Assembly (NCBI RefSeq): GCF_001418325.1
Contig: NZ_LIPN01000128.1
Coordinates: 1-64,000, forward strand
DNA: 64,000 nucleotides
Source: Streptomyces atriruber
GTDB taxonomy: Bacteria; Actinomycetota; Actinomycetes; Streptomycetales; Streptomycetaceae
Direction of reading: 5' to 3'
Shown: positions 18,095 through 26,093 of the stretch, piece by piece
How the letters are laid out: each line of letters opens with the position of its first letter
How positions within the stretch are numbered: position 1 is the stretch's first letter
Program-made: the position numbers and the translations under genes
The notes under the pieces: generated by a model
Told to the model about the DNA's origin: nothing
The model's database searches: none
What the model saw: the letters and a program-made list of their open reading frames with translations, nothing else

Positions 18095-19501
18095 CTAGTC
18101 CGACGTCACCAGTTCCTCGACGGAGTCGTGGCGGATCCGCCCCTCCGGTATGCCGATGTCCCTCAAGGCGTCCACGCCGTTGCGGATCATGCCGGGCGGT
18201 CCGGAGAGGTACGCGTCGTACTCGTTCCACGGGCCGTACTCGCGCACGGCGTCCGGCAGCTGGGCCCGCTGGTCGACGACCGGCCGCACGGCGAGCCAGG
18301 GGTGGGACTGCTGCAGGCGCAGCATCGTGTCGATGTCGTACAGATCGTGGTCGGTGCGCGCTCCGTAGAAGACCTCCACAGGGCGCCGTCTGCCGTGTTC
18401 CGCGACGTCCTCGACGAGGGCCTTGATGGGTGCGATGCCCGTGCCGCCGCCCAGACAGAGCAGTCCGCTGTCGGTGGTGTGGTCGACGGTCATCGAACCG
18501 GTGGGCGGGCCGAGCCGCAGGACGTCACCGGGACGGGCGTGGTGCACCAGGGCGTTCGAGACCCAGCCGGCCGGCACCGCCCTGACGTGGAAGGACAGCA
18601 GACCGTCCGGGCGCGGGGCCGACGCGAAGGAGTAGTGCCGCCAGACGCGTGGCCACCACGGGGTCTCCAGGCTGGTGTACTGCCCCGCGAGGAAGGGGTA
18701 CGGCTGGTCGGGCCGGACCGTGACGACAGCGATGTCAGGGGTCCGCAGATCGTGCGAGACGACCTCGGCGAACCACCAGGCCGGGGCGCGCAGCTCGTCC
18801 TCGGCGGCCGCGTCGATCATCACCTGGGAGATCGTGGTGTACGTCCGGACCCAGGCGGCCTCGGTCTCCTCGTCCCAGACCGCGCTCGCGTACCGGCTCA
18901 GCGCGCCGATCAGGCACTCGCCGACGGCCGGATAGTGCTCGGGCTGGGTGCCGTACTTCCGGTGTCCGCGCCCGAGGTTCTTCAGGTACGAGACGAGCAC
19001 GTCGGTGTGGTCGATGTGCTCGGCCGCGGTCAGCAGCGCCTTGAGGATGCGGTCTCGCTGGGTGTCCATCGCCACGGGGAACAGGGCGCGGAGCTCGGGG
19101 TGGCGGGTGAAGAGCAGCGCGTAGAAGTACGAGGTCACCTTGTCGGCGACGGGCGTTATTTCGGCCATGGTGCGCTGCACCAGAAGGGCATCGGGGGAGG
19201 CCTTCTGCACCGGCTTCGCCTGCTGGGCGGATATCGGGGGCGCTGTGGACTGCGCCTGCGGAGGCACGGTCAGCTGCTCCGACGGAACCGCCGAGGCGGC
19301 GGGTATTCGCCTGTCTTCCGGTTCGGCGGCGGGCGGTGTGAAGGCACCTGGACGGGCTTCACCGGCGGGCGGTGCGGAGGCGTCGGGCCGGCGCTGCTGC
19401 TCCCCGTCCTCCGGGCCCCTCGACGGCTTGCGCGGGGTGAACCAGCCGCCTCCGTCGCCGGAAGTGCTGTCGTCCGCCGACGTGGTGGTCGGAGCGTCCA
19501 T
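18095..19501 (-). CDS. Flavohemoglobin-like globin/FAD-NAD reductase with disordered N-terminus
   Basis: 468 aa from the ATG at 19501, which has GAGG about 7 nt upstream. The first 120 residues are Pro/Ala/Ser-rich and probably disordered. The globin domain (about 120-255) has the B10 tyrosine in Y-F-Y-A-L-L-F and the proximal histidine in G-R-G-H-R-K-Y-G. The reductase has R-H-Y-S-F-A for FAD, G-G-G-T-G-I-A-P for NAD and S-G-P-P-G-M near the end. Flavohemoglobins detoxify nitric oxide; this group with a long tail and shortened C-terminus is less studied and could be an oxygen/NO sensor or reductase. Confidence 0.87.
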   Translation of the reverse strand: MDAPTTTSADDSTSGDGGGWFTPRKPSRGPEDGEQQRRPDASAPPAGEARPGAFTPPAAEPEDRRIPAASAVPSEQLTVPPQAQSTAPPISAQQAKPVQKASPDALLVQRTMAEITPVADKVTSYFYALLFTRHPELRALFPVAMDTQRDRILKALLTAAEHIDHTDVLVSYLKNLGRGHRKYGTQPEHYPAVGECLIGALSRYASAVWDEETEAAWVRTYTTISQVMIDAAAEDELRAPAWWFAEVVSHDLRTPDIAVVTVRPDQPYPFLAGQYTSLETPWWPRVWRHYSFASAPRPDGLLSFHVRAVPAGWVSNALVHHARPGDVLRLGPPTGSMTVDHTTDSGLLCLGGGTGIAPIKALVEDVAEHGRRRPVEVFYGARTDHDLYDIDTMLRLQQSHPWLAVRPVVDQRAQLPDAVREYGPWNEYDAYLSGPPGMIRNGVDALRDIGIPEGRIRHDSVEELVTSD

Positions 19502-19950
19502 GCTGTGCCTCGCCTCGAACATCTCTCGGTCGGTCTGCGCACTCCCTGCCGGAAGCTGCCTGCTGTCCCCGCCCTGTGCCGTCCCCGCCTGCCCCTGTCC
19601 CTGCCCTGTCCTGTCCTGCTCTGCGTCCTTGCTTCTGTCTCGATGGCCGATATGGCCACATTGAACCTCGACCTCGGACCCTACGGACAAGTAGGTCGAG
19701 AATGTGACATTGACCGCAGCCACCTCATCGCAGCATCCCATTCCCCGCCGCCGCGTCGGCCGCATAACAGGAAGTACGGGTTCTTGATCTCTATGCCCCG
19801 TTAAGCTTCATTCACCTGCGCGCCGCGCCCCGGAGTGTGAAGAGACCCACCCGGTACGGACCTTGATCGACCATACCGGCAGCCGCCAGACGCACAAGTC
19901 CCTCTCTCCTTCGCCTTGAATTCCAGGGGCCCGGCTACCAATTGCCTCAA
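19502..19950. other. 449-bp spacer between globin-reductase and HAD phosphatase genes
   Basis: No gene recognised. About 19570-19640 is a C/T-rich strand-asymmetric tract with short repeats of CCTGTC and CCCTG; the globin frame is open through it to 19765 without a good start. Near 19670-19710 is an AT-richer patch (AATGTGACATTGACC) where the globin promoter may lie. No clear operator. Confidence 0.5.
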
Positions 19951-20583
19951 TTACCGGTCGTGCCGGACCAATTCGTACGCCTTACGCAGATCACGCCCGA
20001 CATAGGAGTGGGTGGCCAGGCTCACCAGCCGTTGATCCGCATTGATCGCCACGGAAACAGGCACGGCGCCGAACAACTCGAGGTCGGAAAGCGAGTCACC
20101 GTACGCGACGCAATCGCTCCTGCCCAACCCGAACTCTTCACAGAGCCGGTCCGTGATCTTCACCTTGGCCGCCGCGTTGAGGATGCCTGCGGGATCGACG
20201 GGCTCGGTGAAGGGCACGGCGGGGAACAGCGACCCGTGCGCGGCATGCGCGCCCCATCCGACGAGCCGCTCCACGAAGAACGACGGCGAGAGTGACACCA
20301 CCGCGCAGTAGTCACCGCCCTCGCGGATCTCGGCCCAGGTCTCCTGGATGCCGTCGAGCCAGGGGGCGCCCTCGAAGGCCGCCGCCACTTGTGTCTCCGT
20401 GAGCTCCGCCCACAGGGCGTGCACCCGCTCCGCGTACTCGGGTGAGCCGAGGTGCCCGGCGACGAAGTCCCGCTCGAGTTCGGCGATCTCCGCGTCCAGA
20501 CCGAGTTGCCGGGAGATCTCCACCGGGGCCGCCGTGCCGTGCAGCAGCGTCCCGTCCAGATCGAAGAGGTGTAGGCGTGCCAT
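19951..20583 (-). CDS. HAD-superfamily phosphatase (SerB-like)
   Basis: 210 aa starting M-A-R-L-H-L-F-D-L-D-G-T-L-L-H-G, the HAD motif I with nucleophile Asp8 and acid Asp10. Motif II is S-L-S-P-S and motif III/IV is Y-G-D-S-L-S-D-L-E-L. The helical cap after motif I and the S-L-S motif place it with the SerB/PSPase-like class that acts on small phosphate monoesters; substrate unknown. The frame extends upstream to 20685 through a parS site, but the later ATG gives the expected family start. Divergent from a double-GNAT gene. Confidence 0.88.
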   Translation of the reverse strand: MARLHLFDLDGTLLHGTAAPVEISRQLGLDAEIAELERDFVAGHLGSPEYAERVHALWAELTETQVAAAFEGAPWLDGIQETWAEIREGGDYCAVVSLSPSFFVERLVGWGAHAAHGSLFPAVPFTEPVDPAGILNAAAKVKITDRLCEEFGLGRSDCVAYGDSLSDLELFGAVPVSVAINADQRLVSLATHSYVGRDLRKAYELVRHDR

Positions 20584-20650
20584 GTCCGCCGAGGCTAGTA
20601 CCCGCGGCACTTCTGCCACCAGAAGCCCCCGTCTCCTCCCTCGGTGCCGT

Positions 20651-20664
20651 GTTTCACGTGAAAC
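20651..20664. promoter_or_regulatory. parS site, perfect, in a divergent promoter region
   Basis: GTTTCACGTGAAAC between the HAD gene (start 20583, minus) and the GNAT gene (start 20751, plus). The only perfect parS in the window in a divergent intergenic region. Confidence 0.9.
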
Positions 20665-20750
20665 GAGCAGCTGAACCGTGGCCAAAAGCTACGTGCTTCT
20701 GCCCACAAACGGGTGGACGCCGACGATGTACGTCAGACAGCCTGACCCGC

Positions 20751-21620
20751 GTGTCGACACCTTCCCTCTCCGCACCGCCCATCCGCCGACTGACCCCCCG
20801 CGATCTGCAGGCCTGCGCCGATCTGTCCGAGGACCGGGGCTGGCCGCGTGAAGAACACAAGTGGGGCCTGCTGCTGTCGGCCGGAACGGGCTACGGCATC
20901 GACGCCCCTGACGGCAACGGCCTCATGGGCGCCTACGTAGTGACCCAGTACGGCCCTCATGAGCGCCCCGCCCTCGCGGCGATCGGCATGGTCCTCGTAG
21001 CCGAGCGGTACGCCCGCCAGGGCATCGGCCGTCGGCTGATGCAGTACGCCATCGAGGAGTCGGGCACTACCCCCCTGACCCTCCACGCGACCCCGAACGG
21101 GCGACCGCTCTACGAGCAGCTCGGCTTCCAGGTGATCGGCCGGGCCGAGATGGTCAAGGGGCACTTCGCTCCGGTGGGCGCACTGCCCGATGTCGCCACC
21201 CGGCCGGCCACCGCGGAGGACCTGACCGCCATCCTCCGGCTCGACACCGAGGTCTTCGGCCAGGACCGCATGCATGTGATCACCCGACTCCCCGCCTTCA
21301 CGGACCAGCTGCGGGTCGCGGAGACCAACGGCAAGATCGTCGGCTACGCGGGCGCCTGGCCCAACATGGAGACGCATGTCGTGGGCCCGCTCGTCGCGCC
21401 GGACACCGAGACCGCGAAGGCCCTCATCGCCTCTCTCGGCGCCGGTACCGACCGACCGCTGCGCACCGACATCGACGTCCGGCACGAAGAGCTACTGGCG
21501 TGGGTGAAGGAGAACGGCCTCCAGTCCGTCGCCTTCAACTCCGTGATGGCGTACGGAACGCCGGAGCTTCCGGGTGACTGGTCCCGCCGTTTCGCCCCGC
21601 TGACGGTCGCGGCGGGCTGA
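20751..21620 (+). CDS. Tandem GNAT-family N-acetyltransferase
   Basis: 289 aa from a GTG. The first GNAT domain (about residues 10-135) has the acetyl-CoA loop V-A-E-R-Y-A-R-Q-G-I-G-R-R-L-M. The second half (about 145-285) begins V-A-T-R-P-A-T-A-E-D-L, a second GNAT start, but lacks an obvious Q-x-x-G-x-G loop and may be a degenerate partner domain. Substrate unknown. It ends at a hairpin shared with the convergent HbpS-like gene. Confidence 0.85.
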   Translation: MSTPSLSAPPIRRLTPRDLQACADLSEDRGWPREEHKWGLLLSAGTGYGIDAPDGNGLMGAYVVTQYGPHERPALAAIGMVLVAERYARQGIGRRLMQYAIEESGTTPLTLHATPNGRPLYEQLGFQVIGRAEMVKGHFAPVGALPDVATRPATAEDLTAILRLDTEVFGQDRMHVITRLPAFTDQLRVAETNGKIVGYAGAWPNMETHVVGPLVAPDTETAKALIASLGAGTDRPLRTDIDVRHEELLAWVKENGLQSVAFNSVMAYGTPELPGDWSRRFAPLTVAAG

Positions 21621-21643
21621 TCCGGTAGTCGCCGCATCGCAGA

Positions 21644-21679
21644 AAGGCCCGCCCCCCGTAATCTCCGGGAGCGGGCCTT
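21644..21679. terminator. Bidirectional hairpin between GNAT and HbpS-like genes
   Basis: Arms AAGGCCCGC (21644-21652) and GCGGGCCTT (21671-21679), with further pairing possible in the 18-nt loop. It sits midway in the 78-bp convergent spacer. Confidence 0.7.
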
Positions 21680-21698
21680 CTCGTACGCCTCGGACCTG

Positions 21699-22127
21699 CT
21701 ACGCGAGGGCCTCGACAGCCGCCGTCGCGAAGCCGTGGTCCTGCTCGGGGGCTCCGCCGCCGACACCGACCGCACCGATCAGACGGCCGTCACGGTGGAC
21801 CGGAACCCCGCCCGCGATGAAGAGCAGGGGGCGGTCGAGGGCGGTGGGCAGCGTGTGGAAGAGGCCGCCGGGCTGGACCGCGTCGACGAGGTCGGCGGTC
21901 GGGGCGTTCAGCTGGAGGGCGGTGTACGCCTTGCGGGTGCTGGTCTCACCGGAGATCAGGACGGCGCGGTCGTCGCGCCGGAAGGCGAGGAGATGACCAC
22001 CGGCGTCCAGGACGGTGACGCTGACCGTGACTCCGGCTTCCTCGGCGGCGCGACGGGCCGCGGAGACGAGGGCCTCGGCATCCCCGATGGTCAGCGGGGC
22101 GACGGCGGTGGGGGTGGTGGTGCTCAT
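21699..22127 (-). CDS. GlcG/HbpS-family protein
   Basis: 142 aa. Matches the small GlcG/HbpS alpha-beta family (PF03928): A-L-V-S-A-A-R-R-A-A-E-E-A-G-V, V-L-D-A-G-G-H-L-L-A-F-R-R-D-D, S-T-R-K-A-Y-T-A-L and the glycine-rich I-G-A-V-G-V-G-G-G. HbpS of S. reticuli binds heme and is secreted; this protein has no signal peptide, so it is probably cytoplasmic and its ligand is unknown. It follows the MFS gene on the same strand and may be co-transcribed with it. Confidence 0.85.
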   Translation of the reverse strand: MSTTTPTAVAPLTIGDAEALVSAARRAAEEAGVTVSVTVLDAGGHLLAFRRDDRAVLISGETSTRKAYTALQLNAPTADLVDAVQPGGLFHTLPTALDRPLLFIAGGVPVHRDGRLIGAVGVGGGAPEQDHGFATAAVEALA

Positions 22128-22170
22128 GAGGGGTTTCTCCTTGCGGGGCAGTGCTTGGGGGTACAGAGGG

Positions 22171-22236
22171 GTCAGTGGTGGACGGGCATCCGCTGCTTCT
22201 ACGGGGTCCGTCAGTGGTGGACGGGCGTCCGCTGCT
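22171..22236. repeat. 27-bp direct repeat duplicating the end of the MFS gene
   Basis: Copies at 22171-22197 and 22210-22236 differ at one base (period 39 bp). The right copy contains the MFS stop codon and its last residues (T-P-V-H-H); the left copy lies just downstream of the stop. A partial duplication of the gene's 3' end. Confidence 0.85.
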
Positions 22237-23419
22237 CGACGGGGGCCGCGCTCGCCACGATCGGGCTGGGGGCTCCGGAGCGACGCTCCAGGGCGGCCGA
22301 GACGAAGGCCAGGACGAGGGCGGAAGCGGCGAGGACCGCGCCGACCCAGTTGGGGGCGGTGTAGCCGAGCCCGGCGGAGATGACGAGCCCTCCGAGCCAG
22401 GCAGACAGTGCGTTGCCCAGGTTGAAGGCGCCGATGTTGACCGCGGAGGCAAGCGTCGGGGCGCCCGAGGCGTGGTCCAGGACACGCTTCTGCAGTGGCG
22501 GCACGGTCGCGAAGCCCAGCGCACCGATCAGCAGCACGGTCACGGCGGCCGCGACCTTGTTGTGCGCGGTGAGGGTGAACAGGCCGAGCACCAGGGCGAG
22601 GGAGCCGAGCGTGACGTACAGCATCGGCATCAGCGCGCGGTCCGCGAACCGGCCCGCGACGAGGTTGCCGCCGACCATGCCGATGCCGAAGAGGACGAGC
22701 AGCCAGGTGACGGAGGAGTCCGCGTAACCGGCGACGTCCGTCATCATCGGCGTGATGTAGGTGATGGCCGCGAAGACGCCGCCGAAGCCGAGGACCGTCA
22801 TCGCCATGGCGAGCAGCACCTGTACGTTCCGGAAGGCACCGATCTCGTCGCGCAGCCGCACGCCTTCGGGCTTGGGCAGGTCCGGCACGAGCTTGGCGAT
22901 GCCGAACAGGCCGACCACGCCGAGCACGGCGACGATCACGAAGGTGATCCGCCAGCCGATGGCCTGGCCCACCAGCGTGCCGAGCGGAACGCCGATCACA
23001 TTGGCGACCGTGAGGCCGGAGAACATCATGGCGATCGCCCCGGCCTTCTTCTCGGGAGCGACCAGCTCGGCCGCGACGACCGAGCCGATGCCGAAGAAGG
23101 CGCCGTGCGCGAGGGAGGCGACGACACGGCCGGCCAGCATCACGCCGAAGACCGGAGCCACGGCGGAGAGCAGGTTGCCGACGACGAAGAGGCCCATCAG
23201 CAGCATCAGCATCCGCTTGCGCGGGATGCGGGTGCCGAGCGCGGTCATCAGCGGGGCGCCGAGCACGACGCCGAGGGCGTAGCCGGTCACGAGGAAGCCG
23301 GCCGTCGGGATGGAGACACCGAAGTCACCCGCGACCTCGGGAAGCAGCCCCATGATCACGAATTCGGTGGTTCCGATTCCGAAAGCCCCGATCGCGAGGG
23401 CCAGAAGCGCGAGAGGCAT
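22211..23419 (-). CDS. MFS transporter (DHA1, AraJ/Cmx-type efflux)
   Basis: 402 aa with 12 hydrophobic segments. The start at 23419 has GGAAGG 8 nt upstream; longer frames lack a site. The N-terminal L-A-I-G-A-F-G-I-G-T-T-E-F-V-I-M-G-L-L-P is characteristic of DHA1 sugar/drug efflux proteins, and the loop between helices 2 and 3 has G-T-R-I-P-R-K-R. Divergent from a MarR-type regulator with TTGCA-type sites between, so the regulator probably controls it. Substrate unknown; a drug or small metabolite is likely. Confidence 0.92.
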   Translation of the reverse strand: MPLALLALAIGAFGIGTTEFVIMGLLPEVAGDFGVSIPTAGFLVTGYALGVVLGAPLMTALGTRIPRKRMLMLLMGLFVVGNLLSAVAPVFGVMLAGRVVASLAHGAFFGIGSVVAAELVAPEKKAGAIAMMFSGLTVANVIGVPLGTLVGQAIGWRITFVIVAVLGVVGLFGIAKLVPDLPKPEGVRLRDEIGAFRNVQVLLAMAMTVLGFGGVFAAITYITPMMTDVAGYADSSVTWLLVLFGIGMVGGNLVAGRFADRALMPMLYVTLGSLALVLGLFTLTAHNKVAAAVTVLLIGALGFATVPPLQKRVLDHASGAPTLASAVNIGAFNLGNALSAWLGGLVISAGLGYTAPNWVGAVLAASALVLAFVSAALERRSGAPSPIVASAAPVEQRTPVHH

Positions 23420-23438
23420 GGATCTACCTTCCAAACGA

Positions 23439-23518
23439 TTGCAGGTGCGCTTAACGTGCGTCCACAATAATTGCAGACGCGGGCTATATGCAAGCGCTGG
23501 ATATTGCACCGGGTGGAC
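23439..23518. promoter_or_regulatory. TTGCA/TGCAA motifs in the MFS-MarR divergent promoter
   Basis: TTGCA occurs at 23439-23443, 23471-23475 and 23514-23518, and TGCAA at 23489-23493. The pair 23471/23489 forms an inverted repeat across an AT-rich patch. Candidate operators for the adjacent MarR protein. Confidence 0.5.
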
Positions 23519-23559
23519 TACTCTGGGTGCAGCCGCTCCGGGACGGAGGAACAAGAGCC

Positions 23560-24018
23560 ATGACAGCGACAGACCCCGCACTCACCGCGCTCGCCCAAGG
23601 CTGGTGCGCCCTCTCTTTGCTCCACGGGAAGATCGAGGCACACGTAGAGCGCGCTCTCCAGGCCAAGCACGGCCTGAGCGTGCGGGAGTACAGCCTTCTG
23701 GACGTACTCAACCGCCAGCACGACGGCGAGGGCGGCCACCTCCAGATGAAGCAGGTCGCCGACGCCGTGGTACTGAGCCAGAGCGCGACCACACGCCTGG
23801 TGACCCGGCTCGAGGAGCGCGGCCTGCTGGCCCGCTATCTGTGCCCCACCGACCGCCGAGGCATCTACACCGACGTCAGCGAGACCGGCGCGGCACTCCT
23901 CGCCGAAGCGCGCCCCACGAACGACACCGCCCTGCGCGAGGCGCTCGACGAGGCCGCGCTGAACCCGGAGCTCGCCCCCTTGGTCAATGCGGTCGAGACG
24001 CTGCGCGTAGCCGCGTAG
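23560..24018 (+). CDS. MarR-family transcriptional regulator
   Basis: 152 aa from the ATG at 23560, with GGAGGA 9 nt upstream. The winged HTH spans about residues 35-105: L-Q-M-K-Q-V-A-D-A-V-V-L-S-Q-S-A-T-T-R-L-V-T-R-L-E-E-R-G-L is the recognition region and D-R-R-G the wing. Flanking helices form the dimer interface. It is divergent from the MFS exporter, the classic layout for ligand-relieved repression of an efflux gene. Confidence 0.93.
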   Translation: MTATDPALTALAQGWCALSLLHGKIEAHVERALQAKHGLSVREYSLLDVLNRQHDGEGGHLQMKQVADAVVLSQSATTRLVTRLEERGLLARYLCPTDRRGIYTDVSETGAALLAEARPTNDTALREALDEAALNPELAPLVNAVETLRVAA

Positions 24019-24092
24019 ACCCGGAGTTACAGAGGCCCGGAGCCCGCGCAGGCCCATAGGCCGGGCCGAGGCCGCCGCATAGGCTGCGGTCC

Positions 24093-24545
24093 ATGGGAGA
24101 TCTTGAAATACGCCCTGCTGTCGCCGCGGACCTGCCCGCCATCGTGGGCATGCTCGCCGATGACCCCCTGGGCGCAGCGCGCGAGTCGCCGGACGACCTC
24201 GCTCCGTACGTCACGGCGTTCGAGCGGCTGGCCGGTGACCCGAACCAGCATCTCGTCGTCGCCGTACGCGAAGGGCGTGTCGTCGGCACGCTCCAGCTCA
24301 CGATCGTTCCGGGGCTCTCCCGGAAGGGCGCCACTCGCTCGATCATCGAAGGCGTGCGCGTGCACACCGACGAGCGCGGCAGCGGACTCGGCACTCAGTT
24401 CATCGAATGGGCCGTAGCGGAATCCCGGCGCCAGAACTGTCGGTTGGTACAGCTGACGTCCGACGCCACCCGCACCGATGCCCATCGCTTCTACGAGCGG
24501 CTCGGGTTCTCGGCGTCGCATGTGGGCTTCAAGTTGCAGCTCTGA
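24093..24545 (+). CDS. GNAT-family N-acetyltransferase
   Basis: 150 aa, single GNAT domain. The acetyl-CoA motif is V-R-V-H-T-D-E-R-G-S-G-L-G-T-Q-F-I (about residues 88-104), and the C-terminal F-Y-E-R-L-G-F is typical. Substrate unknown. It ends just before the palindrome that contains a parS site and is convergent with a serine-hydrolase gene. Confidence 0.9.
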   Translation: MGDLEIRPAVAADLPAIVGMLADDPLGAARESPDDLAPYVTAFERLAGDPNQHLVVAVREGRVVGTLQLTIVPGLSRKGATRSIIEGVRVHTDERGSGLGTQFIEWAVAESRRQNCRLVQLTSDATRTDAHRFYERLGFSASHVGFKLQL

Positions 24546-24586
24546 AGCCGCTCTTGGTCTCCGCGGCGGCCGAGCCTGTTTCACGC

Positions 24587-24624
24587 GTGAGCGGGCCTGT
24601 TTCACGTGAAACAGGCCCGCTCAC
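24587..24624. terminator. 38-bp perfect palindrome with a parS core
   Basis: A perfect palindrome from 24587 to 24624, whose central 14 bp (24599-24612) are a perfect parS. In RNA it would form a long GC-topped hairpin between two convergent genes, so it can act as a bidirectional terminator. A diverged left half (GCCTGTTTCACG at 24574-24585) repeats the start of the parS half 21 bp upstream. Confidence 0.85.
24599..24612. promoter_or_regulatory. parS site, perfect, inside a 38-bp palindrome
   Basis: GTTTCACGTGAAAC, also matching the 16-bp form flanked by T and A. Intergenic, convergent. Confidence 0.92.
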
Positions 24625-24657
24625 CGCACATTGCGAAGAGCCGGAGGAATCCGGCAG

Positions 24658-26034
24658 CTAGAAGCCCCGCCACCCCTGCGGGTCCACCCCGCCCGGGACC
24701 GGCGCTCCCTCGTCGTACGGCTTTCGGGTGAAGACGAACGACCCCAGGTCGAGATGGCTCACCGAACCGTCGGGCCGCCGCACCGCCTTCAGCAGCTCCC
24801 CCGCGTAATACCCGTTGAGCCCCGTCCACGTGCCGTCACCGTTGGGCCGGAACCGGGCCTGACGCCCCGCCCCGGACAGCGGCCCCAGCTCCACCCCGCC
24901 ACCGGCCGTCAGCCGCAGCACGAGCACCTGGGTCCCCCAGTACCAGGGGCCCGCCAGCTCCAGCACCTTCTGGTCGATCTCGGGCAGCGGCCGCCACGGC
25001 TCCGGAATCCGGGGCTCGGCATCGGCCACGATCTTCACCAGGTCCACGGCCAGCGCCGCCACCGGCGGCCCGGACGTGCAGTTGGCGAGCGCGACCGCGG
25101 CCACACCGTCCACCTCGCTCACCCACAGGGCGGCCAGGAAGCCCGGCAGCGAGCCCCCGTGCCCCGCCAGGCTGCCCCTCTCCCACCGCAGTAGGTCCAC
25201 TCCCAGGCCGTACGCCCTGTCCCATTCCCCCGTCAGCAGCGGCGCCGACGGCGTCCGCATCTCCCGTACGGAATCCGCACCGAGCACCCGGTCGTCGCCC
25301 GTGACCAGGAAGTGCCCGAAGCGCACCAGGTCCGCCGTCGTGGACCACAGCTGACCGGCCGGCGCCATCAGACCCAAGTCCTCGACGGGCTCCGGCATCA
25401 TCACGTCCGCCCAGGGGTGCACGGCCCAACCACCGGCATGCGGAGCCTGCGGCTGCGCGCTCGTACGGCTAAGCCCCAGCGGTTCAAGGACCTCGCGGCG
25501 CAGCACGTCGTCCCACGGAGCGCCCCGCAACGCCTCCACCAGCGAACCCAGCAGCGTATAGCCGGGGTTGGAGTAGTGGTGGAGCCTGCCGACGGGATGC
25601 TTGAAGGGCTCCTCACCGAGGACATCGGCGAGCTCCGGGCGGGTCGTCCCCGGGGTGCGCTCCCACCACTCTCCCGGCGTCTCGGCCGCCAGCCCGCCGG
25701 TGTGCGCGAGGAGTTCGGCGATCGTCGCCTCGCCCGCGCCGGTACCCGGCAGGTGCTTCTCCAGCGGGTCACCGAGGTCCAGGACGCCCTCGTCACGCAG
25801 CCGCATCACCAGGACGGCGGTGAAGGTCTTGGTGATCGAGCCGATGCGGTACTGGACGTTCTCGTCCGGCTCGTGCCCGTCCACCATGCTGCGGCCACCG
25901 GCCCACACCAGCTCGCCGTCCCGGGCCACTGCGGCCACCAGCGAGGGGGAGCGGCCCTCCGCCTGGGCGGTGGCGACTCGGTGGAGCAGGGCTCGACGGG
26001 TGGAGGGAAGCAGATCTTCACTAGGTGTTGTCAT
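24658..26034 (-). CDS. Class C beta-lactamase-related serine hydrolase
   Basis: 458 aa. Catalytic Ser66 and Lys69 in G-S-I-T-K-T, Tyr-Ser-Asn in H-H-Y-S-N-P-G-Y, and H-G-G in the third box. A C-terminal beta-rich region (about 340-458) resembles the lipocalin-like tail seen in many such esterases. There is no signal peptide, so it is likely a cytoplasmic esterase or peptidase rather than a secreted beta-lactamase. Monocistronic. Confidence 0.9.
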   Translation of the reverse strand: MTTPSEDLLPSTRRALLHRVATAQAEGRSPSLVAAVARDGELVWAGGRSMVDGHEPDENVQYRIGSITKTFTAVLVMRLRDEGVLDLGDPLEKHLPGTGAGEATIAELLAHTGGLAAETPGEWWERTPGTTRPELADVLGEEPFKHPVGRLHHYSNPGYTLLGSLVEALRGAPWDDVLRREVLEPLGLSRTSAQPQAPHAGGWAVHPWADVMMPEPVEDLGLMAPAGQLWSTTADLVRFGHFLVTGDDRVLGADSVREMRTPSAPLLTGEWDRAYGLGVDLLRWERGSLAGHGGSLPGFLAALWVSEVDGVAAVALANCTSGPPVAALAVDLVKIVADAEPRIPEPWRPLPEIDQKVLELAGPWYWGTQVLVLRLTAGGGVELGPLSGAGRQARFRPNGDGTWTGLNGYYAGELLKAVRRPDGSVSHLDLGSFVFTRKPYDEGAPVPGGVDPQGWRGF

Positions 26035-26093
26035 GGGACCAGTTCACCTGCGAGGCGCCCGTGCGTCGAGCGAATTCGACGGGCCCCACCCTG

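Noticed and set aside
20584..20685. N-terminal extension of the HAD phosphatase through parS
   Set aside because: The extension has no motif and the family normally starts directly before the D-L-D-G-T motif, as the ATG at 20583 does.
24578..24591. Additional parS site
   Set aside because: GTTTCACGCGTGAG keeps only the left half; recorded as a half-site.
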